Shown here piece by piece: positions 8,622 through 16,463 of a DNA stretch of 52,408 bases; position 1 is the first letter of the stretch; each line of letters opens with the position of its first letter. The notes beneath the pieces were generated by a model, which saw only the letters and a list, made by a program, of their open reading frames with translations, had not been told where the DNA came from and did no database searches. Position numbers and translations under genes: made by a program. Source of the DNA: Paludibacteraceae bacterium (GTDB lineage: Bacteria; Bacteroidota; Bacteroidia; Bacteroidales; Paludibacteraceae); NCBI GenBank assembly GCA_017450605.1, contig JAFSTG010000120.1, positions 1 to 52,408 of the forward strand. Reading direction: 5' to 3'.

Positions 8622-11600
8622 CTATTTTTTGACGAGTGAGACTTTGATTACTTGTCCGTCAACTTCTATTTCGCTGTCAGAGATGAGGTTGTCGGTTAGT
8701 TGCACCTCGGTGGCAAGTACCTGTGAGGCTATATAGTCGTTGAAGTTTTCGACTGCCGAGTTGATATAGTCGTTGCGTTGCAAGCATACTACTACTCGGT
8801 CGGTTATCTCGAGTCCACTGCTTTTCCTTAAGTTCTGCAGACGGTTGATAATCTCGCGTGCCTTACCTTCCTGCTCAAGTTCTTCCGTCAGTTCGATATC
8901 GAGTGCCACAGTAATCGAGCCATTGCTCTCGACGAGCCATCCGGGCATATCTTCGGTTATTATCTCGACATCCTCAGCCACAAGCGTTACAACAGGTTCT
9001 TGAAGTGTAAACGAGCCTTGCTGCTCGAACTGCGCTATCTCTGCCTGCGATAGCCCGGCTATAGCAGCTGCCACAGTTTTCATTTGCGCCCCCACTTTCT
9101 TCCCCAAAATGCGGAAGTTGGGCTTTATCTTCTTTACCAGTTGCACTGCCGCGTCGGACGAATCGACGATTAGCAGTTCTTTGACATTCACCTCGCTTCG
9201 TATCAGTTCTTGCACATACATCAGTTGTTGGCGCATCTTCTCGTCGGCGGCAGGCACCACTGCTTTCTGCAGCGGCTGACGCACACGACGGTTAGCACGC
9301 TTACGCAAAGCAAGAATGATAGAGGTAGCCTGTGTTGCGAGTGCCATCGACTCTTCTAGGAACGAGTCAACCTGAGACTCGTCGTACTGGGGCCAAGAGG
9401 AGAGGTGAACCGACTTACCCGTAAGATCACGCACAAGACGGTCGGCATAGAACGGTGCTATAGGCGCCATGAGGTGAGCCACTTTAACCAAGCAAGTGTA
9501 GAGGGTGTAGTAAGCCGACTTCTTATCGTCGTTCATCTCGCCACCCCAGAAACGTTTGCGGTTAAGACGCACATACCAGTTACTCAGGTCATCTTGTACA
9601 AAATCGGAAACGGCACGACCGGCACGTGTGGGCTCGTAGGTCTCGTAGTATCCGGTAACCCGCTTGATGAGCGTATTGAGTTTCGAGAGTACCCAACGGT
9701 CGATTTCCGTCAGTTTGCCCGTGCCAAGCGATGGTTCCCAATTATCGACATTAGCATAGAGAGCGAAGAACGAGTAGGTGTTATAGAGAGTGGCAAAGAA
9801 CTTACGGCGAATCTCGTCAACTCCCTCAGGGTCGAAACGCAGGTTATCCCATGGCGATGAGTTGGTGAGCATATACCAACGCACAGCATCAGCCCCATAG
9901 GTATCCATAGTAGCAATAGGGTCAACGGTATTACCAAGACGCTTCGACATCTTATTGCCGTTCTTGTCGAGTACTAATCCGTTGCTTATCACATTACGGA
10001 AAGCCACCGTATCGTCAATCATAGTGTGTATGGCATGAAGCGTAAAGAACCAACCGCGAGTTTGGTCAACACCCTCAGAGATGAAGTCAGCAGTAACCGG
10101 AGCCTCGGCGTTCTCGAACGGATAATGCTGTTGCGCGTAAGGCATAGCTCCCGAGTCGAACCATACGTCGATAAGGTCCTTCTCGCGAAACATGGGCTTG
10201 CCGCTTGCCGAAACCAATACTATATCATCAACAAACGGACGATGCAAGTCGATGTTGCGAGGCGAATAATTATCTGCAGAGTAGTCGCCCACCCGGAAGT
10301 TTGCCCAAGGATTTGCTTTCATCACACCCGCTGCCACCGCTTTCTCTATCTGGGCAAAGAGTTCGGCAATCGAGCCGATACAAATTTCTTCTTTCCCGTC
10401 TTCGGTACGCCAAATAGGTAGCGGAGTACCCCAATAGCGCGAGCGCGACAAGTTCCAATCGTTGAGGTTCTCGAGCCACTTGCCAAATCGCCCTGTGCCC
10501 GTCGATTCGGGTTGCCAATGGATAGTATTGTTGAGTGCTATCATACGCTCGCGAGCCGCAGTAGAACGTATAAACCACGAGTCGAGCGGATAATAAACCA
10601 CAGGAGTGTCGGTACGCCAGCAGTGAGGATAGCTATGCACATGTTTCTCTATTTTAAACACCAGACCTTGAGTCTTCATGAAGATACAAAGCCGCACATC
10701 AAGGTTCTCCGACTTAAGCGCTAATTCCTCGTTATATCTGCCATCTGTCCAAAAATGTTGCTTATCGTAGGCATTCTTAACGAACTCGCCTGCCCAGCGG
10801 TTGTATTCATCGTTATTGACGCAGAGACTGACAAATGTATCGTCCAAATCCTCCGTTTTGAAATATTTGCCGGTCAGGTCCACCATTGGTCGGAGTTCCT
10901 TGTTTTTTGTCAGCATCATAAGTCCGGGAACTCCGGCTTGTTCTGCCACACGCTTGTCGTCGGCACCGAAGGTCGGTGCTATATGAACTATACCCGTACC
11001 ATCTTCCGTTGTTACATAGTCGCCTGCAATAACACGGAAAGCACCTGTTGAACGGTCGGTAATAACATCCTGCTCCTTGATGTAATCCATCGGCTTAACC
11101 CACGGGAACAACTGCTCATAGTGCATACCCACGAGTGCATCGCCGCTGATTCGGGCAAGCAGACGAGGCTGCTCGCCCAATTCTTTACTATAAGCAGCCA
11201 AACGCGCTTTTGCCAATATATAAACGGCTTGTTCCTTAGTGTAAGGATTCTCGCCTTCCACTGCCACATATTCAATCTTAGGACCGACGCAGAGGGCGGT
11301 GTTGGAGGGCAGAGTCCAAGGCGTGGTTGTCCAAGCGAGGATATACACGGGTTTACCTTCTGTATCTCCAATAAGTGCCTCAACGTGGTCGGTGTCGGTT
11401 ATTCTGAACTGCGCGGTGCAAGTGGTATCCTTCACGTCGCGGTAGCAGCCGGGTTGATTGAGTTCGTGCGACGACAACCCTGTTCCTGCCATAGGCGAAT
11501 AGGGCTGAATGGTGTAACCTTTATAGAGATAACCTTTCTTATACAACTCGGCAAGCAGATACCAGAGAGTCTCGATATACTTATTGTCGTAGGTTATATA

Positions 11601-12044
11601 CGGATGCTCCATATCAACCCAATAACCCATCTGCAGAGTCAGTTTTTCCCATTCAGAGGTGTATTTCATCACTTCCTTGCGGCAAGCCTCGTTGTACTCC
11701 TCAACGCTTATTTTCTTTCCTATATCTTCCTTGGTGATACCCAGTTTTTTCTCGACACCAAGTTCAACGGGCAGACCGTGAGTATCCCAACCGGCTTTTC
11801 TATCGACACGATATCCCTGCATAGTCTTATAGCGGCAGAAAGCATCTTTTATCGTACGCGATATCACGTGGTGAATACCCGGCATACCATTAGCCGATGG
11901 GGGACCGTCGAAGAACACAAACTGAGGATGCCCCTCTTGGGCTTTCGCCGATTGCTCGAAGAGATGTTCTTGCTCCCACTCGGTGAGAACCTGTTTGTCG
12001 ATTTGCGAAAGATTGAAGTTGCTATATTCGTTGAAGGATTTCAT
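8622..12044 (-). CDS. ileS: Isoleucyl-tRNA synthetase
   Basis: A 1140-residue class Ia aminoacyl-tRNA synthetase that charges tRNA-Ile. The ATP site appears as PSANGMPGIHH (the HIGH motif, residues 49-59, in the divergent form GIHH) and KMSKR (in DKNGNKMSKRLGN). The CP1 editing domain follows the N-terminal half (LAWTTTPWTLPSNTAL). The C-terminal anticodon-binding and DUF5915-type regions are present. The length and the absence of a C-terminal zinc finger match the long form found in Bacteroidota and eukaryotes. It is downstream of potC with a 63-base gap holding a small hairpin. A 62-base segment of the gene is repeated just after its stop codon. Confidence 0.97.
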   Translation of the reverse strand: MKSFNEYSNFNLSQIDKQVLTEWEQEHLFEQSAKAQEGHPQFVFFDGPPSANGMPGIHHVISRTIKDAFCRYKTMQGYRVDRKAGWDTHGLPVELGVEKKLGITKEDIGKKISVEEYNEACRKEVMKYTSEWEKLTLQMGYWVDMEHPYITYDNKYIETLWYLLAELYKKGYLYKGYTIQPYSPMAGTGLSSHELNQPGCYRDVKDTTCTAQFRITDTDHVEALIGDTEGKPVYILAWTTTPWTLPSNTALCVGPKIEYVAVEGENPYTKEQAVYILAKARLAAYSKELGEQPRLLARISGDALVGMHYEQLFPWVKPMDYIKEQDVITDRSTGAFRVIAGDYVTTEDGTGIVHIAPTFGADDKRVAEQAGVPGLMMLTKNKELRPMVDLTGKYFKTEDLDDTFVSLCVNNDEYNRWAGEFVKNAYDKQHFWTDGRYNEELALKSENLDVRLCIFMKTQGLVFKIEKHVHSYPHCWRTDTPVVYYPLDSWFIRSTAARERMIALNNTIHWQPESTGTGRFGKWLENLNDWNLSRSRYWGTPLPIWRTEDGKEEICIGSIAELFAQIEKAVAAGVMKANPWANFRVGDYSADNYSPRNIDLHRPFVDDIVLVSASGKPMFREKDLIDVWFDSGAMPYAQQHYPFENAEAPVTADFISEGVDQTRGWFFTLHAIHTMIDDTVAFRNVISNGLVLDKNGNKMSKRLGNTVDPIATMDTYGADAVRWYMLTNSSPWDNLRFDPEGVDEIRRKFFATLYNTYSFFALYANVDNWEPSLGTGKLTEIDRWVLSKLNTLIKRVTGYYETYEPTRAGRAVSDFVQDDLSNWYVRLNRKRFWGGEMNDDKKSAYYTLYTCLVKVAHLMAPIAPFYADRLVRDLTGKSVHLSSWPQYDESQVDSFLEESMALATQATSIILALRKRANRRVRQPLQKAVVPAADEKMRQQLMYVQELIRSEVNVKELLIVDSSDAAVQLVKKIKPNFRILGKKVGAQMKTVAAAIAGLSQAEIAQFEQQGSFTLQEPVVTLVAEDVEIITEDMPGWLVESNGSITVALDIELTEELEQEGKAREIINRLQNLRKSSGLEITDRVVVCLQRNDYINSAVENFNDYIASQVLATEVQLTDNLISDSEIEVDGQVIKVSLVKK

Positions 12045-12080
12045 GTTTTATGTAAATGTTAGTCAGTTTAAGTTGGGTAT

Positions 12081-12097
12081 GCCGTTTTTCAAACGGC
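12081..12097 (-). repeat. Small hairpin between potC and ileS
   Basis: GCCGTTT (12081-12087) and AAACGGC (12091-12097) form a 7-bp stem with a 3-base loop. On the minus strand it lies between potC and ileS without a T run, so it may be an mRNA processing or stability element rather than a terminator. Confidence 0.45.
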
Positions 12098-12107
12098 GTT
12101 TGTAATG

Positions 12108-12992
12108 TTATTTTTTCTTTTCGGCATTCTTTTTTGCTCTCACATTAATTATTATCAGTAGCACGAGCATCGTTATAAAGATAATGGAGAACAGTGGTCG
12201 GAGTTCGGGTGTCAGTCCACCTTTGCGGGCATCTGCATAGATATATGTTGATAATGTATCTATTCCGCCACTTCCCTTGGTGAAGAATGTAACTCCGAAA
12301 TCGTCGATACTGAGTGTAATAGAGAGAATAAATCCGCTGAGCATACCTGGCCATAGTTCGGGCATCATCACTTTTCTGAGAGCCACAAACGGTGTTGCTC
12401 CAAGGTCGAGTGCAGCCTCATATATATTCGGATTCATACGGCTAAGACGGGGCATAACCGACAGCACTACGTAAGGTGTACAGAATACCACATGCGCTAT
12501 TATCACCGTTACCAAACCACGACTTATACCCAGAAAGACGAATAGCAAGAAGAGCGATATACCCGTTATGATATCCGGATTTATCATAGGAATGGAGTTA
12601 AGAAAACGTATCGCATTCCGGCTCCTTTGGCGCATATTGTAAATACCTATTGCTGCCAACGTACCGAGAATAGTGGCACATATTGCAGAAACGAGCGCAA
12701 TAATCACAGTGTAGAACACCGAATGGTAGAGGTTTGGGTCAACATACACCTGCGCTACACGGTCGTAGCCGGTGAACAGATTCTCGTACAAGCCGAAAGT
12801 GAAACCCGTCCAGTTGCCGAGCACCTTACTCTTGGTGAACGAGAATACGATAATCAGCACAATAGGAGCATAGAGTACCACGAGCAACAACCACAGATAG
12901 GCATTGGCAAAGAAGCGGCGCACTTTCAAGTCGCGTTGACGGTTCTTAACTGCCAAGTCGGCAGAACTAATAATATTCGTTGTCTGTTTCAT
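12108..12992 (-). CDS. potC: Spermidine/putrescine ABC transporter permease PotC
   Basis: A 294-residue inner-membrane permease with about six membrane segments. It has the EAA loop EAALDLGATPFVALRKVMMPEL that docks the ATPase, and a lysine-rich C-terminus. PotBC permeases work with the ATPase PotA and the binding protein PotD to import polyamines. The start at 12992 overlaps the potB stop by four bases (ATGA), which indicates coupled translation; longer upstream extensions run through potB. Neither potA nor potD is adjacent: ileS lies downstream and a CoA-transferase upstream. Substrate specificity is inferred from the family. Confidence 0.88.
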   Translation of the reverse strand: MKQTTNIISSADLAVKNRQRDLKVRRFFANAYLWLLLVVLYAPIVLIIVFSFTKSKVLGNWTGFTFGLYENLFTGYDRVAQVYVDPNLYHSVFYTVIIALVSAICATILGTLAAIGIYNMRQRSRNAIRFLNSIPMINPDIITGISLFLLFVFLGISRGLVTVIIAHVVFCTPYVVLSVMPRLSRMNPNIYEAALDLGATPFVALRKVMMPELWPGMLSGFILSITLSIDDFGVTFFTKGSGGIDTLSTYIYADARKGGLTPELRPLFSIIFITMLVLLIIINVRAKKNAEKKK

Positions 12993-13792
12993 ACCAAACC
13001 TCCTCTCTGTGTATCGGTGTCGTCTTTCTCTCCAAAGAAACTGGTAAGAGCAATGATAATAAGCATTATAAGCGACAGGGCTGCTCCGTAGTTCCACATC
13101 GTTAGACCACCTTCGCCAAACGAGCGCTGAATAAGCGAACCGAACAGCGTTATCTTATTATGGGTGAGCAACTCGGCTATTGCGAAAGTTGATACCGTAG
13201 GCATGAACACCATTATTATTCCGCTGTAGATACCGGGAGTTGACAATGGGAAAATAACTTTAAGAAATGTCTCCACACGGTTAGCCCCGAGGTCTTGCGC
13301 TGCTTCAATCAGCGAATGGTCCATTTTCTGCAAGTTATTATAGATGGGATAAATCATAAAAGGCAGAAAATCATACACCATACCAAAGAGCAATGCACCC
13401 TCTCCAAGTGGTAGGGAAAACATATTGAATAATTCCACTGTTGCTAATGTTCTGAGCAGAAAGTTAATCCACATCGGTAGGATAAACAGCATAGCCATTA
13501 CCTGTGGTGTCCGGAACTCGGCTGTTGCCATTATATAAGCAGCCGGATAGCCCAAAAGCAGACAAATAATTGTCGTTATCAGCGCGATAGCCAACGAATA
13601 GATAAAGGTGTTCACCGCCTCTGAGGTGTTGAAGAACTTAACGAAGTTCTGTAAGGTGAAATGCCCCTCGCTATCCTGAAAAGCATAAACGATAATCAGT
13701 ATGAGCGGTAGCACAACGAACAAGACCAAAAACAGCACGTATGGCCATGCCCATGAGCGACGACTACCAATCAGCGACAAGAATTTACTCAT
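12989..13792 (-). CDS. potB: Spermidine/putrescine ABC transporter permease PotB
   Basis: A 267-residue permease with six hydrophobic segments, starting MSKFLSLIGSRRSWAWPYV. The EAA motif EAAQDLGANRVETFLKVIF is near residue 160. It pairs with PotC, whose start codon overlaps its stop. The ATPase partner that normally precedes potB in Bacteroidota operons is missing; the upstream neighbour is the CoA-transferase, 50 bases away on the same strand. The ATPase and binding protein must be encoded elsewhere if the system works. Confidence 0.88.
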   Translation of the reverse strand: MSKFLSLIGSRRSWAWPYVLFLVLFVVLPLILIIVYAFQDSEGHFTLQNFVKFFNTSEAVNTFIYSLAIALITTIICLLLGYPAAYIMATAEFRTPQVMAMLFILPMWINFLLRTLATVELFNMFSLPLGEGALLFGMVYDFLPFMIYPIYNNLQKMDHSLIEAAQDLGANRVETFLKVIFPLSTPGIYSGIIMVFMPTVSTFAIAELLTHNKITLFGSLIQRSFGEGGLTMWNYGAALSLIMLIIIALTSFFGEKDDTDTQRGGLV

Positions 13793-13842
13793 TTCGAATA
13801 GTATCTAAAAAGTGGAATATTCAAAAACGTCAAATAGTTTTT

Positions 13843-15333
13843 TTACAAGTAGTTCTCCCACTTGGTATTACGCATATCTCCCGATTTCAGGAACTCTTGG
13901 TGCATTGCCGTAGCAAGTGCCAAGTTATGAGGAGTATGTGCTTTTTTGCTAAGTGCAAGGTATTCGCGAAGCAACTCTTTGTACTCGGGAGCAACACAGT
14001 TCTCAATTATGCAGTGAGCACGCTGTATCGGACTCTTGCCTCTTAAATCGGCTATGCCATATTCCGAAATCAGCACTTTCACAGAGTGTTCAGAGTGATC
14101 GAGGTGTGATACCATCGGAACGAATGCCGAAATAGCTCCGCCTTTAGCTGTAGAAGGAGTGGTGAAGATTGAGATATAAGCGTTGCGGGTGAAGTCGCCC
14201 GAGCCACCTATACCGTTCATCATCTTGGTACCGCAAACATGAGTAGAGTTGATATTACCGTAGATATCAGCTTCGAGAGCAGTGTTGATAGTAATAAGTC
14301 CGAGACGACGAGCCACCTCAGGGTTATTGCTAATCTCCTGCGGACGAAGAACTATCTTATCGCGGAAGAAATCGATATGGTCGATTATATCCTGCAATTT
14401 ATCGGCTCCTACTGTAAGCGAGCAACCGCTTGCGAAACTTACACGTCCCTCTTTCATCAGACCCACTACCGAGTCTTGAATAACTTCGGTGTACATAGTG
14501 AAAGGCGGGATATGCGGATTCTCGCCGAGCGCACCAAGAACGGCATTAGCAATATTGCCCACACCCGACTGAATAGGCAGGAACTCTTTTGGAATACGAC
14601 CTGCATGCATCTCATCCTCAAGGAACTGTGCCACGTTAGCACCTATCTGCTCGGTTGTCTGGTCGAGCGGAGTGAATTTACCCACCTCATTGGGGCGGTT
14701 GGTCTTCACTATACCCACAATCTTAGCGGGGTCAACCTTAATACAATCAGAGCCAATTCTGTCGCTCACATGATAGATAGGAATCTCGCGACGATATGGA
14801 GGATCGGCAGGCTCGTAGAGGTCGTGCATACCACGCATAACAGCAGGCATAGCCTCGTTGAGTTCAACTATTATATGGTCAGCCAAACGACATATTGTAG
14901 GCATTATACCGACACCGGCGGTAGGCACTATCTCTCCATCTTCCGTTACCTGACAAGCCTCGATGATAGCAAACTTCGGTTTGGGTAGGAAACCATAACG
15001 CAACTCCTGAGCCAAATGGCTAAGGTGCATATCGAAATAATGAGCCTCTTGCGCATTCAACTCCTCGCGCAACGACTTGTTACTCTGATATGGAGTACGG
15101 AATTTAATAGCATGAGCACGTGCCAACATACCATCGCACGAGTCGCCGGTGGAAGCACCTGTGTAAATACCAATTTTAAACTCTTCACCGCGTGCATGAA
15201 ACTCTTCTGCGCGCTGAGCGATAGCGGTTGGTACGTCTTTGGGAGCACCTGCAGGAGTAAAACCACCCATGCCCACAACATCGCCATTTTGAATAAACTG
15301 AGCAGCCTCTTGAGCCGAAATGTATTTAAGCAT
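13843..15333 (-). CDS. Acetyl-CoA hydrolase/transferase family protein, probable succinyl-CoA:acetate CoA-transferase
   Basis: A 496-residue family I CoA-transferase made of two Rossmann-like halves. The N-terminal half has GGFTPAGAPKDVPTAIA and the C-terminal half has GIGGSGDFTRNAYISIF and EYGIADLRGKSP. E283 in MYTEVIQD is the likely catalytic glutamate that carries CoA as a thioester. In fermenting Bacteroidales such enzymes move CoA between succinate, acetate or propionate during acetate and propionate formation; the exact acyl pair cannot be read from sequence. It has its own promoter 80-110 bases upstream, and potB follows downstream. Confidence 0.9.
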   Translation of the reverse strand: MLKYISAQEAAQFIQNGDVVGMGGFTPAGAPKDVPTAIAQRAEEFHARGEEFKIGIYTGASTGDSCDGMLARAHAIKFRTPYQSNKSLREELNAQEAHYFDMHLSHLAQELRYGFLPKPKFAIIEACQVTEDGEIVPTAGVGIMPTICRLADHIIVELNEAMPAVMRGMHDLYEPADPPYRREIPIYHVSDRIGSDCIKVDPAKIVGIVKTNRPNEVGKFTPLDQTTEQIGANVAQFLEDEMHAGRIPKEFLPIQSGVGNIANAVLGALGENPHIPPFTMYTEVIQDSVVGLMKEGRVSFASGCSLTVGADKLQDIIDHIDFFRDKIVLRPQEISNNPEVARRLGLITINTALEADIYGNINSTHVCGTKMMNGIGGSGDFTRNAYISIFTTPSTAKGGAISAFVPMVSHLDHSEHSVKVLISEYGIADLRGKSPIQRAHCIIENCVAPEYKELLREYLALSKKAHTPHNLALATAMHQEFLKSGDMRNTKWENYL

Positions 15334-15416
15334 ATCTGTATGTATATTTTTATAAGTTTTATTTTTTTAATTATCATCAGCACACCCGCAAAAGTTCACC
15401 TGCCCCAAACGAGCCG

Positions 15417-15447
15417 CAAAGTTAACCTATTTTTTTCTAACCACAAA
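15417..15447 (-). promoter_or_regulatory. Bacteroidota-type promoter for the CoA-transferase gene
   Basis: On the minus strand TTTG (15447-15444), 19 bases, then TAACTTTG (15424-15417). It leaves an untranslated leader of about 80 bases before the ATG at 15333. Confidence 0.7.
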
Positions 15448-15465
15448 ATTACTACTGCATTTGCG

Positions 15466-16440
15466 CTATAAAAAACTAACGACATCTGGTATCCACTTAG
15501 CCAAATATTCCTGCTCAGGCTGTCCTGGTGTAGGTCGGAGTTGGGCCTTGCTGAGCACTCCGAGCGCATACAAATCCATAATAGTGGAATAACCCGAACG
15601 GGCAATAATGGTAGTGCAACCACGCAGATAACGAGCAAGCCTTTTGTCGTCGAGATGCGGAAGAATAGTAATATTGTTATGCGTTATCCGTATCGAAGGT
15701 GCCGACGGTTTACCACGCAACAACAGTACTTTAGTGCCACAATTGTTATACTCGGAACATATTTGCTGTTCAAACAGTGTCCGCTGCGGTTCCGGACCTG
15801 AGAGAATAGCCACCACCGGAAAATCGACCGACTTATCAGCCGCATCTGCCACCTCTGCCGTGCTGAAACGAGAAAGCGGACCTATAAACTTAGCATTTGC
15901 CGGCAATGCATAGCGCGATGTCAGTTCCCCTGATAATCGGACACCGGCTTCAAGCGGAAAGTCAGGAATCCAGCACTCGTCGAAGCGCTTGATGACACTG
16001 AGATGAAGTCGATGTACCACCCCTTCCAACCATTGCCAACCTTTAGGCATACGAACGAGTAACTGATGAGTGATATAGACACAGTGCGTCAGACAACTAT
16101 GCAAACCAAAACGATTATCTGAAACTACAAGGTCGAAATGCTCCGCTTTCAAGAGATTCCGCAGAGTCAGATAATCTGCCACATACGAGCTGCAAAGTCG
16201 GGGCAGTGAACGCAGAATTGCCCATACCTGACTATTGCTTTTCGAATATGTTATATCAAACTCAGGGAGATACAACACCCTCAACTGTGGAAACACCGCA
16301 TTCAGGTACTTTATCGACTCGCCATTGCCGGCAAGCACTACATCCTTCCCTTCTGCAAGGAACTGAGCGACAAGAGGCACACATCGGGTTGCATGACCTA
16401 ACCCCCAATTTAAGGGGGCTACAAGTACCTTTTCTCTATT
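15466..16440 (-). CDS. MurG-like glycosyltransferase, start codon unclear
   Basis: A GT-B-type protein of unknown target. The first ordinary start in frame is GTG at 16380, giving 304 residues, but conserved-looking sequence continues upstream (KVLVAPLNWGLGHATRCVP), with a glycine-rich nucleotide-sugar loop, so the true N-terminus is probably near 16440. I find no in-frame ATG, GTG or TTG between 16381 and about 16500, where the frame runs into the end of the preceding reductase gene. The C-domain has ISGPEPQRTLFEQQI and ARSGYSTIMDLYALG, as in UDP-sugar-binding GT-B folds. It may use a rare start codon or have lost its start. It is the last gene of a minus-strand operon. Confidence 0.75.
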   Translation of the reverse strand, partial: NREKVLVAPLNWGLGHATRCVPLVAQFLAEGKDVVLAGNGESIKYLNAVFPQLRVLYLPEFDITYSKSNSQVWAILRSLPRLCSSYVADYLTLRNLLKAEHFDLVVSDNRFGLHSCLTHCVYITHQLLVRMPKGWQWLEGVVHRLHLSVIKRFDECWIPDFPLEAGVRLSGELTSRYALPANAKFIGPLSRFSTAEVADAADKSVDFPVVAILSGPEPQRTLFEQQICSEYNNCGTKVLLLRGKPSAPSIRITHNNITILPHLDDKRLARYLRGCTTIIARSGYSTIMDLYALGVLSKAQLRPTPGQPEQEYLAKWIPDVVSFL

Positions 16441-16463
16441 ATCTGAATTACTGTTCGTAAGGC

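Noticed and set aside
11121..12062. A 313-codon plus-strand frame antisense to ileS
   Set aside because: The ileS frame has full family motifs here; the long antisense frame follows from codon bias and its translation has no recognisable domain.
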